The notes: generated by a model from the letters alone, not told the origin. A DNA stretch of 64,000 nt from CAVSLM01 sp963728895 (GCA_963728895.1 CAVSLM010000008.1:62001-126000); one strand, 5' to 3'. Positions 17,751-25,714 are shown, counted from the stretch's first letter. Translations and numbers: made by a program.

Positions 17751-17775
17751 TCTGATATGGCAGTACCATATCAGA
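17751..17775 (+). promoter_or_regulatory. Perfect 10-bp inverted repeat ending two bases before ccoS
   Basis: TCTGATATGG (17751-17760) and CCATATCAGA (17766-17775) form a perfect dyad around a five-base centre (CAGTA). It occupies the Shine-Dalgarno position of ccoS, whose ATG is at 17778, and lies between divergent genes. As DNA it could be an operator; as RNA it would hide the ccoS initiation region. It does not match the FNR consensus TTGAT-N4-ATCAA. The symmetry is seen directly; the function is inference. Confidence 0.6.
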
Positions 17776-17777
17776 TT

Positions 17778-17960
17778 ATGAGCATCCTCTACCTTCTGGT
17801 GCCGCTCGGCGTGCTGCTCATGGGAGTAGCGGTCTGGGCCTTCTTGTGGGCGGTGAAGAGCGGACAGTACGACGACATGGAAGGACCGGCATATCGAATC
17901 CTCATGGACGACGACGAACATGTCGGCAGCGGGAAAGAGTCGGATGAAGGTCGCCGGTGA
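17778..17960 (+). CDS. ccoS: cbb3-type oxidase assembly protein CcoS
   Basis: A 60-aa single-span membrane protein. MSILYLLVPLGVLLMGVAVW is the transmembrane helix; it is followed by AVKSGQYDDMEGPAYRILMDDD, the conserved CcoS signature. CcoS is needed for cofactor insertion into cbb3 cytochrome oxidase. It normally follows ccoI directly, but here ccoI lies 13.6 kb away. I start at the ATG at 17778, which gives the standard CcoS N-terminus; upstream in-frame sequence is not conserved. No Shine-Dalgarno is free, because the inverted repeat at 17751-17775 fills that position. Confidence 0.93.
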   Translation: MSILYLLVPLGVLLMGVAVWAFLWAVKSGQYDDMEGPAYRILMDDDEHVGSGKESDEGRR

Positions 17961-18069
17961 GAGCAAGAAGGAATGCTGGCTAGCGCCGAATTCGAGAGGT
18001 TCGGCGCTGTTGCTGGCGTAAGTGCGATATGACTGCTGCGGCTGCGAGGGATGTGGGTGTCGGCACCAC

Positions 18070-18096
18070 AAAAGAAGCGGCCCAAAGGGCCGCTTC
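18070..18096 (-). terminator. Rho-independent terminator of rpoH
   Basis: GAAGCGGCCC (18074-18083) and GGGCCGCTTC (18087-18096) form a perfect 10-bp stem with an AAA loop. On the minus strand it is followed by a T-run (plus-strand A-run at 18070-18073), 28 bp after the rpoH stop codon. Confidence 0.92.
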
Positions 18097-18123
18097 AGGT
18101 GTTTACGGTACCACTCTGCCCCG

Positions 18124-18978
18124 TCACGCTTCCATCGCGTGCTTGAGTTTCTTCATCGCGTTCATTTCGAGCTGACGAATGCGCTCTGCTGAGACCTGGT
18201 AGCGGTCGGCCAATTCCTGAAGCGTGGTCTTGGATTCGTCCAGCCAGCGGCGTTGCACAATCTCGCGGCTGCGTTGATCCAACTGCCCCAAAGCATCCCG
18301 CAATAGTTCGGCGCTCCTTTGACGCGTGTCCGCGTTTTCCAGCTGAGTCGCCGGGTCCATGCGCAAGTCCTGCAGATAGACTACCGGTGCTGCCTGCTCG
18401 TCATCGCCGGAGTCCGGATGAGGATCGAAGGACACGTCCTGCCCGCTGAGTCGCGACTCCATCTCCAGAACGGTTGCCGCACTGACGCCGAGGTCGCGTG
18501 CCACGGCATCGACTTCCTCCTTGCTGAACCAGCCCAGCCGTTGCTTCGCGCTGCGCAGGTTGAAGAACAGCTTACGTTGTGCCTTGGTTGTGGCGACCTT
18601 GACAATGCGCCAGTTGCGCAGAATGAATTCGTGGATCTCTGCACGTATCCAATGCACCGCGTAGGAAACCAGGCGCACCTTCATGGAAGGATCGAAGCGC
18701 TTTACGGCCTTCATGAGGCCAATGTTGCCTTCCTGGATCAGGTCCGCGAGCGCCAGCCCGTAACCCGAATAGCCTCGGGCGATGTGCACCACGAAGCGCA
18801 GGTGCGAAAGCACCAGCTGGCGTGCCGCCGCCAGGTCGTTGTGACGCTGCAAACGCTCGGCAAGTGCCACCTCTTCCTCCGCACTCAGCATTGGTATGGA
18901 ATTTACCGCATGGAAATACGCGTCCAGGCTGCCAACCGGCAGTGCCAGCGGGAGATTCATGGAAGCGGTCTTGGTCAT
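18124..18978 (-). CDS. rpoH: RNA polymerase heat-shock sigma factor (sigma-32)
   Basis: A 284-aa sigma-70-family factor of standard RpoH length that directs RNA polymerase to heat-shock promoters. Region 2 has LADLIQEGNIGLMKAVKRFDP and VRLVSYAVHWIRAEIHEF. The RpoH box, QRKLFFNLR, distinguishes it from RpoD and RpoS. Region 4 ends SAERIRQLEMNAMKKLK. The ATG at 18978 has AGGAGT seven bases upstream. It follows ftsYEX in the usual order but has its own promoter with a CIRCE-like operator at 19008-19034, and its own terminator. This implies direct transcriptional control by HrcA in addition to the usual post-transcriptional control. Confidence 0.98.
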   Translation of the reverse strand: MTKTASMNLPLALPVGSLDAYFHAVNSIPMLSAEEEVALAERLQRHNDLAAARQLVLSHLRFVVHIARGYSGYGLALADLIQEGNIGLMKAVKRFDPSMKVRLVSYAVHWIRAEIHEFILRNWRIVKVATTKAQRKLFFNLRSAKQRLGWFSKEEVDAVARDLGVSAATVLEMESRLSGQDVSFDPHPDSGDDEQAAPVVYLQDLRMDPATQLENADTRQRSAELLRDALGQLDQRSREIVQRRWLDESKTTLQELADRYQVSAERIRQLEMNAMKKLKHAMEA

Positions 18979-19004
18979 CGCGACTCCTTGCATCGTTCAC
19001 CCAG

Positions 19005-19034
19005 ATTTTAGCAGTCCTGATCTAAGAGTGCTAA
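19005..19034 (-). promoter_or_regulatory. rpoH promoter covered by a CIRCE (HrcA) operator
   Basis: On the plus strand TTAGCAGTC (19008-19016), nine bases, then GAGTGCTAA (19026-19034) matches the CIRCE consensus TTAGCACTC-N9-GAGTGCTAA at 17 of 18 positions, with the correct 9-bp spacing. On the minus strand a TAAAAT -10 (19010-19005) and a TTAGCA -35-like hexamer (19034-19029) are 18 bp apart, so the operator spans the promoter. The predicted transcript starts about 20 bases before the rpoH ATG. HrcA binding is known for this consensus; its action here is inferred. Confidence 0.82.
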
Positions 19035-19120
19035 TTGTCCCCTAAGTTCCCTGGATGTGCATCGTCCAAACCGCGCGGCTGACATCGGTGTCAACCCAAC
19101 TGATTGATTATAATTATCTA

Positions 19121-20158
19121 CTAGGGCTCAATGCGGCCGAGGTGACGACTGACCGCCAGCCAGGAACCCATAAGGCCCAGTGTCGCACTCGTGCACAGGA
19201 GGAACAACACCGTGCGCGGACCAAAGGCCACCAACGTGAAGCTGCTCTCGTACAGGGCCGCAAGGCGCTGGACGGGCTCGTGAATCAATTCCAGCATGCC
19301 TGCCACTACCAGCGTTGCGATGACGCCCCCGAAGAGGCCATACCAGATTCCCCCCCAGAGGAAGGGGCGGCGGATGAAGGCATCGGTAGCGCCGATCAGC
19401 TTGGTGATCTCGATTTCCTCCCGGCGGTTCTGGATGTCCAGTCGAACCGTGTTTCCCACGATGAGCAGGACCGCGAGCGCCAGTAGTGCGGCAATCACGA
19501 GTACGCCCCGGTGGGCGATATCCATGATGGCGTAGAGTCGCTCGAGCCATTCGAGATCGAGTTGTGCGATTTCGACTTCCGGCAGTCGACGGAGTTCCTG
19601 CAACAGCTTCTGCACTGCTGCCGTGGCGGTACCGGTGTCGATGGGCTGTACGACGAGAACGGCGGGCAGCGGATTTTCGTCCAGCGCATCAAGGGCATCG
19701 CCGAACCCCGAGAGCCGCCGGAATTCCTCGAGCGCCGCAGAGCGGGTGATGGTACGCACCGCGGCAACGTCCGTGCGGCTGCGCAGCGTGGCTGCCAGCT
19801 TCTCCGCGTGCTGGTCGTCCACCGAGCCTTTCAAATAGAGAGACATTCGCGCCGCATGGTCCCAACTGCCACTCACTGATTTCATGTTCTGCAGCGCCAC
19901 GTACAGCCCGGCAGGCAGCGCCAGCGCAATCCCGATGACCGACGCGGTGATCAGGCTGGCGAACGGCGCCCTGTAAAGGCGCCCCAGCGCAAAGATCATT
20001 ACGTGGAGATGCTGCGCAAAGTAGGCCTGCAGCGGAGGCAGGACGGTGCGCTCGCGTGCAGCGCTACGCGTCGCCGCGCGTTCGCGCGATGACGCGGGAC
20101 GGGCTTTGTCGAAGGTAGCGCCCCGCCGTGCCGGTCGCCTGCGCGTGAGCAACGCCAT
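19121..20158 (-). CDS. ftsX: Cell-division ABC transporter permease-like protein FtsX
   Basis: A 345-aa inner-membrane protein with a long basic, Arg-rich cytoplasmic N-terminus, a first transmembrane helix at about 65-90, a periplasmic domain of about 100 residues with MSLYLKGSVDDQHAE, and three further helices (GVLVIAALLALAVLLIVGNTV, GGVIATLVVAGMLE, and a final one). FtsEX activates peptidoglycan amidases at the division septum. It overlaps ftsE in an ATGA junction at 20158, so the two are translated together in equal amounts. The order ftsY-ftsE-ftsX-rpoH is the standard one. Confidence 0.97.
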   Translation of the reverse strand: MALLTRRRPARRGATFDKARPASSRERAATRSAARERTVLPPLQAYFAQHLHVMIFALGRLYRAPFASLITASVIGIALALPAGLYVALQNMKSVSGSWDHAARMSLYLKGSVDDQHAEKLAATLRSRTDVAAVRTITRSAALEEFRRLSGFGDALDALDENPLPAVLVVQPIDTGTATAAVQKLLQELRRLPEVEIAQLDLEWLERLYAIMDIAHRGVLVIAALLALAVLLIVGNTVRLDIQNRREEIEITKLIGATDAFIRRPFLWGGIWYGLFGGVIATLVVAGMLELIHEPVQRLAALYESSFTLVAFGPRTVLFLLCTSATLGLMGSWLAVSRHLGRIEP

Positions 20159-20832
20159 CAGTGGCGGTGCGCGTCGCCCGGCGCCACCAGCTGTCCGTGG
20201 CTCAAGGTCAATATACGGTGGCGCATGCGCTCGATCAGCTCCAGGTCGTGGCTGGCGATCAGCACGGCGACACCCACCTGACTGAACTGCTCGAAGAGAC
20301 TCATGATCTCCAGCGACAGTTCTGGGTCCAGGTTGCCGGTGGGCTCATCCGCAAGAAGAACCTTCGGCTTGTTGACTACCGCGCGTGCGATGCCTACCCG
20401 CTGCTGCTCTCCGGCAGAAAGGGTTACGGGATATTGCCGTTCGCGGTCCAGCAGCCCGACCTTGTCCAGCGCGGCACGGACACGGCGGCCGATCTCCAGG
20501 TGGCGCAGCCCGGAAATCACCAGCGGTAGCGCGACGTTGTCGAATACGGTACGGTCCAACAGCAGCCTGTGGTCCTGGAAGATGATGCCGATGCCGCGCC
20601 GCAGATACGGAATCTCGCGGCGCCGTAGGCGTGCCAGGTTTTGACCGTCCAACACGACCTGGCCGCGACTGGCGCGCTCGATCAGTGCGACGAGCTTCAG
20701 GAGTGTGCTCTTGCCTGCCCCAGAGTGCCCGGTCAGAAAGGCCATTTCGCCACGTTGGATTCGGAAGCTGACGCTCATCAGCGCCTCGTGGCCGCCCGGG
20801 TAGCGTTTGCTGACGTTCTGGAAGTCGATCAT
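20158..20832 (-). CDS. ftsE: Cell-division ATP-binding protein FtsE
   Basis: A 224-aa ABC ATPase. It has Walker A GHSGAGKST, Q-loop FQDHRLL, signature SAGEQQRVGIARAVV (SAGEQ, a common FtsE variant of LSGGQ), Walker B VLLADEPTGNLD and the H-loop in IASHD. It powers FtsX in controlling septal cell-wall hydrolysis. It lies 69 bp downstream of ftsY and overlaps ftsX by four bases. Confidence 0.98.
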   Translation of the reverse strand: MIDFQNVSKRYPGGHEALMSVSFRIQRGEMAFLTGHSGAGKSTLLKLVALIERASRGQVVLDGQNLARLRRREIPYLRRGIGIIFQDHRLLLDRTVFDNVALPLVISGLRHLEIGRRVRAALDKVGLLDRERQYPVTLSAGEQQRVGIARAVVNKPKVLLADEPTGNLDPELSLEIMSLFEQFSQVGVAVLIASHDLELIERMRHRILTLSHGQLVAPGDAHRH

Positions 20833-20901
20833 GCGCTACCGGTGCGCCCCTGCCTTTCCCTGTGATGAGTACGCCTGCGTCGGGCGCCGGCATTCCGCTG
20901 C

Positions 20902-21903
20902 TCAGTCACCGCTGGGTGCGAACAGCGCATCGACGAACTCGGCCGCGTCAAAGACCCGCAGGTCTTCGGCGGCTTCCCCAACCCCAATGAACCGCATGGG
21001 AAGCCCCAGCCGCTTGGCAATCGCGAAAATAATCCCGCCCTTGGCGGTTCCATCCAGCTTGGTCAGGGTAATTCCCGTAACCCCGATCGCTTCATGAAAC
21101 TGCAATGCCTGGTTGAGGGCGTTCTGGCCGGTAGTCGCATCCAGCACCAGCATCACTTCGTGCGGTGCGCTGGGGTCGAACTTCGCGATCACCCGCCGGA
21201 TCTTCTTGAGCTCCTCCATGAGGTTGCTTTGAGTATGGAGCCTGCCTGCGGTGTCGGCGATAAGCACGTCTATGCCTCGGGCGCGTGCCGCGTGCAGTGC
21301 GTCGTAGATCACCGCGGCCGAGTCGGCACCCTTGCTCTGGGCGATCACCGGAGCATCGTGGCGTTGGCCCCAGATCTGAAGCTGCTCGACAGCGGCGGCG
21401 CGAAACGTGTCGCCTGCGGCAAGCATTACGGAGAGGCCCGCATCCTGCAAGCGTTTGGCCAACTTGCCAATAGTGGTAGTCTTACCGACACCGTTGACCC
21501 CTGCCATGAGCAACACGAACGGACGCGGTTGGTCCGGAATCGTCAGGGGCTCACTGCAAGGCTCGAGAATAGCGCGCATGTCCTCGCGCAACGCGGCGAG
21601 CAGCGCCGTGCCATCTGAGAGCTGTCGGCGTGCGACGCGCCCGCTGAGATCGCCGATGATCTGCTGGGTGGATTCGATGCCAACGTCCGCGACCAGCAGC
21701 TGCGTCTCGAGCTCCTCCAGCAGCGCATCGTCGATCTTGCGTTTGCCGACGAGCTCGGTTATGTCGGTGTTGAGGACGGCGCGAGTCCGCGCCAGACCCC
21801 GTTTGAGACGGGCCAGGAACCCGGGCTTGCGTGGTTCCTCCGCAGCCGCCTGCTCCGGCGCCGCCGTGCTGCCGGCCGGCTTGCCCTTCTTGAAACTGAA
21901 CAT
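20902..21903 (-). CDS. ftsY: Signal recognition particle receptor FtsY
   Basis: A 333-aa SRP GTPase with a short acidic/Ala-rich N-terminal region (EQAAAEEPRKPG) instead of the long A domain of E. coli. The NG domain shows G1 GVNGVGKTTTIGKLA, the DTFRAAAVEQL motif, DTAGR, TKLDGTAKGG and a C-terminal GVGEAAEDLRVFD. It docks ribosome-SRP complexes at the membrane. It is the first gene of the ftsY-ftsE-ftsX unit and is divergent from an M16 peptidase gene across 83 bp. Confidence 0.98.
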   Translation of the reverse strand: MFSFKKGKPAGSTAAPEQAAAEEPRKPGFLARLKRGLARTRAVLNTDITELVGKRKIDDALLEELETQLLVADVGIESTQQIIGDLSGRVARRQLSDGTALLAALREDMRAILEPCSEPLTIPDQPRPFVLLMAGVNGVGKTTTIGKLAKRLQDAGLSVMLAAGDTFRAAAVEQLQIWGQRHDAPVIAQSKGADSAAVIYDALHAARARGIDVLIADTAGRLHTQSNLMEELKKIRRVIAKFDPSAPHEVMLVLDATTGQNALNQALQFHEAIGVTGITLTKLDGTAKGGIIFAIAKRLGLPMRFIGVGEAAEDLRVFDAAEFVDALFAPSGD

Positions 21904-21986
21904 GCTCTAAGGGGTCATACGGGCTGGTAAGGCAAAGTATCCTATCATTCGCTCACCGCTGATGGTAGGAACAAGAATAGAGGGAC

Positions 21987-23375
21987 ATGATGAAAATGCT
22001 ACGACGTTGTTGGGCGCTGACCCTGCTGGGGCTTGTGGCTCCGGCCATGGGCGCGGCCGCGAACCCTTCGGTGCACGAGTTCAGCCTGGACAATGGATTG
22101 AAGGTTATCGTAAAGGAAGATCATCGCGCGCCCGTGGTGGTGTCCCAGGTGTGGTACAAAGTGGGGTCGACCTACGAGCACGACGGCATCACAGGCATCT
22201 CTCATGTGCTCGAACACATGATGTTCAAGGGGACACCGACCCACCCGGCGGGCGAATTCTCCCGCATCATTGCCGAGAACGGCGGAAGGGAGAATGCCTT
22301 CACCGGTCGCGACTACACGGCCTATTACCAGCAGCTGGAGAAGAGCCGGCTCCCTGTGAGCTTCGAGCTTGAGGCGGACCGGATGCGCAATCTGCAGCTT
22401 GCGCAGCAGGACTTCGCCAAGGAGGTCAATGTCGTCATGGAAGAGCGACGGATGCGCACCGACGACAATCCCCAGGCGCTCGCCTATGAGCGCTTCAATG
22501 CGGTCGCGTACCTGCTCAATCCCAACCGCACACCGGTCATCGGCTGGATGGACGACCTGCAGCACCTGCGTGTCGAAGATGTCCGGGGTTGGTACAAGAC
22601 CTGGTACGCTCCGAACAATGCCACACTTGTCGTAGTTGGCGACGTGAATCCGCAGCAGGTGCTTGCCCTCGCCAAGCAGTATTTCGGAGCGCTTGAGCCG
22701 AGCGAGATTCCGCAGCTCAAGCCGCGCGACGAGCCCGAGCAGCGCGGCGAGCGCCGCATGGTCGTGAAGGCGCCCGCAGAGCTGCCGTATCTGCTCATGG
22801 GCTATCACGTTCCAGCACTGACGCATGCGGGCGAGGAATGGGAGGCCTACGCGCTTGAGGTGCTCGCGGGCATCCTCGACGGGGGAGACAGCGCGCGCCT
22901 GGCGCGCGAGCTGGTGCGTGGGCAGCAGATCGCAGCATCCGCGGGAGCGGATTACGATCTCTATTCGCGCGACCCCTATCTATTGCTGCTCGACGGCACG
23001 CCCGCCCAGGGCCATACCATCGGCGATCTGGAGCAGGCCCTGCGAGCGCAAGTCAAGGCACTGCAGGACAAACCGGTCGAAGCGCCGGAGCTCGAACGGG
23101 TAAAGGCACAAGTGGTTGCCGCGGACGTTTACCAGCGCGATTCGATCTTCTACCAGGCGTTGCAGATCGGCACTCTGGAAACCGTCGGCCTGGATTGGCA
23201 CTTGATGGACGCCTACGTAGACAAGATCCGTGCCGTCACGCCCAAGCAGGTCCAGCAGGTGGTACGTAAGTATCTCAACGACGAACATCTGACGGTAGCG
23301 GTCCTGGATCCGCTGCCCATCAATCCAAACCGGCCGCCGCAGGCCGGGCCGGTGGGTGCCGCCGCGTTTCGGTAA
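21987..23375 (+). CDS. M16 (pitrilysin) family zinc peptidase, catalytic subunit
   Basis: A 462-aa exported peptidase. A signal peptide of about 24 residues ends at GAAA. The inverse zinc motif HVLEH is at about 73-77 in ISHVLEHMMFKGT, and a downstream acidic segment supplies the third ligand. Such proteins usually pair with a second M16 subunit lacking the zinc site, and that gene follows 83 bp downstream. Paired M16 genes beside rsmD-coaD-yfhL are a common gammaproteobacterial arrangement. The natural substrate is unknown. The start has GAGGG close upstream; ATGs at 21990 and 21996 are also possible. Confidence 0.95.
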   Translation: MMKMLRRCWALTLLGLVAPAMGAAANPSVHEFSLDNGLKVIVKEDHRAPVVVSQVWYKVGSTYEHDGITGISHVLEHMMFKGTPTHPAGEFSRIIAENGGRENAFTGRDYTAYYQQLEKSRLPVSFELEADRMRNLQLAQQDFAKEVNVVMEERRMRTDDNPQALAYERFNAVAYLLNPNRTPVIGWMDDLQHLRVEDVRGWYKTWYAPNNATLVVVGDVNPQQVLALAKQYFGALEPSEIPQLKPRDEPEQRGERRMVVKAPAELPYLLMGYHVPALTHAGEEWEAYALEVLAGILDGGDSARLARELVRGQQIAASAGADYDLYSRDPYLLLLDGTPAQGHTIGDLEQALRAQVKALQDKPVEAPELERVKAQVVAADVYQRDSIFYQALQIGTLETVGLDWHLMDAYVDKIRAVTPKQVQQVVRKYLNDEHLTVAVLDPLPINPNRPPQAGPVGAAAFR

Positions 23376-23458
23376 CCGCCGGCGTTGTGGCGCGGACGCC
23401 GCGTTTCGGCGATGCCACCCCAAGTTCGTTCGACGGGTTCTGTCAGGAGAGGCTTTCG

Positions 23459-24769
23459 ATGCACAAACCGATTCGCTGGGCAGTGGGAATGCTGCTGGTC
23501 CTCGGGTTTGCGCCGTGGCGGCTGCAGGCCGCACCGCACATCCAGACCTGGGAGAGCAGCAACGGCACACGCGTGTATTTCGTGGCGGCGCCCGATCTGC
23601 CGATCGTAGACCTGCGTGTGGTTTTCGATGCCGGTAGCGCCCGCGATGACACGAAACCGGGTCTTGCACAGCTCACGAACGAGCTGCTTGCCCGCGGTGC
23701 TGCGGGCGTTACTGCGGACCGGATCGCCAGCGGCTTTGCCGAAGTGGGAGCACAGTTCTCATCCAGCATCTCCCGGGATATGGCCTGGGTGAGCCTGCGC
23801 AGCCTTACGGAGCCGAAGTCCCTTACACCGGTGGTGGACCTGCTGCGCAATGTTGTGCAGCGTCCGGATTTTGCGCCCGCTGATTTTGAGCGCGAACGCG
23901 ACCGCATGCTGATCGCCGTCCGGCAGTCGCAGGAGTCGCCCGATGACATCGCCGACAGGGCCTTCTATGCCGCAGTCTACGGCAGGCACCCCTATGCGAC
24001 ACCGCCCGATGGAACGGATGAGGGTCTGCGTGCCATCACCCGCGAGGACGTGGTTGCCTTTCACAAGCGCTATTACGTCGCCCGTAATGCGATGATCGCA
24101 ATCGTCGGTGATCTCGACCGTGCCGGCGCCGAGCGCCTGGCTGAGCGGGTCGTGAAAGACCTGCCACAGGGCACGCCGGCGCCCGCGTTACCGAGCGTGG
24201 AGCCGCTGCACGAGGCGCGAACCATCCACATTCCCCACCCGTCGACCCAGACCACGGTGTACATCGGACAGCCCGGGATGGCGCGCACCGATCCCGACTA
24301 CTTCGCGCTGTACGTCGGCAATCATCCCCTGGGCGGCAACGGTCTGGTCTCGGAGCTCAGCAAGGAAATCCGTGAGAAGCGCGGACTGTCCTACAGCGTG
24401 TACAGCTATTTCCTGCCGCTGGAGCGCAAGGGGCCATTCGAAATGGGTCTGCAGACACGCAACCAGCAGACTGCCGAAGCGGTCCGGCTCATGCAGTCCA
24501 CGCTTCAGGAATACGTCAAGGGCGGCCCCACGTCAGAGCAGCTGGTTGCGGCGAAACGCAACATTACCGGCGGATTTCCGCTGCGCATCGACAGCAACGC
24601 GAACATTCTGGAATATCTGGCAGTCATCGGGTTCTATCACCTGCCCTTGAACTACCTGGATACCTTCAACGCACGGGTGGAAGCGGTGAGCGCCGAGCAG
24701 ATCCGCGATGCCTTCCAGCGACGCGTCCATCCCGATCGGATGGTGACGGTCACGGTAGGGGGCAGCTAA
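23459..24769 (+). CDS. M16 family peptidase, non-catalytic partner subunit
   Basis: A 436-aa protein with a signal peptide (IRWAVGMLLVLGFAPWRLQAA) and an M16 fold, but at the place of HxxEH the sequence reads LAQLTNELLARG, so the zinc site is missing. The C-terminal half retains the Arg/Tyr region (REKRGLSYSVYSYF) typical of partner subunits. It probably forms a heterodimer with the upstream peptidase. The ATG at 23459 is supported by AGGAGA eight bases upstream; the frame continues upstream but without conserved sequence. Confidence 0.94.
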   Translation: MHKPIRWAVGMLLVLGFAPWRLQAAPHIQTWESSNGTRVYFVAAPDLPIVDLRVVFDAGSARDDTKPGLAQLTNELLARGAAGVTADRIASGFAEVGAQFSSSISRDMAWVSLRSLTEPKSLTPVVDLLRNVVQRPDFAPADFERERDRMLIAVRQSQESPDDIADRAFYAAVYGRHPYATPPDGTDEGLRAITREDVVAFHKRYYVARNAMIAIVGDLDRAGAERLAERVVKDLPQGTPAPALPSVEPLHEARTIHIPHPSTQTTVYIGQPGMARTDPDYFALYVGNHPLGGNGLVSELSKEIREKRGLSYSVYSYFLPLERKGPFEMGLQTRNQQTAEAVRLMQSTLQEYVKGGPTSEQLVAAKRNITGGFPLRIDSNANILEYLAVIGFYHLPLNYLDTFNARVEAVSAEQIRDAFQRRVHPDRMVTVTVGGS

Positions 24770-24955
24770 CCCGAACCAAAGGCCTGCGTTCGATCCTGCA
24801 TGTGGTGCCGGAAATCTCTGACGCCAAATTCCGCCTGATCCTACAGCCTGAACGAAGCGTAAGGGCTATGCTGCATTTCCGGCAATCGTCACCGATGCCG
24901 GGGGTTCGCCGCGGTTGCGGCGGAGAATCGACGTGATCTACAGGGAGATATCACC

Positions 24956-25609
24956 ATGGAAAGGATACGCGGCACAATGCGTGCTTTGCCCGTGCTCGCA
25001 CTTTTGGGAGCGGCACCGATGGGGGCTTCGGCAACACCGGTCATTTCGGAGCTGCTCTACGACGTACCCGGCACGGACAACGGAGTGGTATTCGTCGAGT
25101 TGTACGGGACGCCGGGCAGCTCGCTCGATGGCCTGGTGCTCGAAGCGGTCAACGGTTCCAACGGCGACGTGTACCTGAGCGCTGCGCTTTCGGGGGCGTT
25201 TCCGGACGATGGCCTGTTCGTGTTGGCCGACGACGCAGGGGATGGAACGACATCCGTCACGCAGGCGGACCAGATCGCCCAATTCGATCCTCAGAACGGA
25301 CCCGACTCCATCGTACTGCGCGATGCCGACGGCGTGCTCGACGCGCTGGGCTACGGTGTCTTCGGGTCGGGAGACGTGTTCGCCGGAGAGGGTTCGCCGG
25401 CACTCGCCGCTGCGGCGGGGCAGAGCCTCATGCGCCCGTTCGCGAACCTCGACACGGATGATAATTTTGGGGACTTCGTCGTGAACGAAACTCCGAACCC
25501 CGGTTCGGCGCAGGTTGCCGCCGTTCCGATCCCAGGCACGCTGATTCTGCTGGCGTCCGGTGCGGCCGGGCTGCTGAGCAGAATGCGCCCGCGGGGCTCA
25601 CCGGCCTGA
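24956..25609 (+). CDS. Secreted lamin-tail-domain protein with PEP-CTERM-type sorting signal
   Basis: A 217-aa secreted protein. It has a signal peptide (LPVLALLGAAPMGASA), then a lamin-tail-like beta domain (PVISELLYDVPGTDNGVVFVE, YGTPGSSLDGLVLEAVNG, DSIVLRDADGVLDALGYG). The C-terminus has VPIPGTLILLASGAAGLL followed by Arg-rich residues: a variant PEP-CTERM signal with a Pro-containing motif, a hydrophobic helix and a basic tail. Such proteins are processed by an exosortase and reach the surface or the matrix. No exosortase lies in the window. It has a good GGGAG ribosome-binding site and is inserted between the M16 pair and rsmD, genes that are usually adjacent. Confidence 0.85.
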   Translation: MERIRGTMRALPVLALLGAAPMGASATPVISELLYDVPGTDNGVVFVELYGTPGSSLDGLVLEAVNGSNGDVYLSAALSGAFPDDGLFVLADDAGDGTTSVTQADQIAQFDPQNGPDSIVLRDADGVLDALGYGVFGSGDVFAGEGSPALAAAAGQSLMRPFANLDTDDNFGDFVVNETPNPGSAQVAAVPIPGTLILLASGAAGLLSRMRPRGSPA

Positions 25610-25620
25610 CGGGCGATCGT

Positions 25621-25658
25621 CATGCGGCGGTCGCTGGTGCAAACCGGACCGCCGCATG
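25621..25658 (+). terminator. Perfect 12-bp stem-loop after the PEP-CTERM gene
   Basis: CATGCGGCGGTC (25621-25632) pairs with GACCGCCGCATG (25647-25658) around a 14-base loop, 11 bp after the stop codon of the surface protein. No T-run follows, so it may be a transcript-end stabiliser or a weak terminator. It buries the in-frame ATG at 25622, which argues against using that codon as the rsmD start. Confidence 0.5.
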
Positions 25659-25714
25659 AGCTCCGACGGCACACATCGGAGAGACGCTGGGCGAGTTCAG
25701 GTAATCGGATCAAG

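Noticed and set aside
17640..17778. Possible FNR/Anr box upstream of ccoS
   Set aside because: TTGAT and ATCA words occur, but not as TTGAT-N4-ATCAA; the dyad actually present has different arms and spacing.
24807..24883. GCCGGAAAT ... ATTTCCGGC inverted repeat upstream of the PEP-CTERM gene
   Set aside because: Nine-base arms 59 bases apart with no second copy noticed; too weak to call a regulatory element or mobile-element end.
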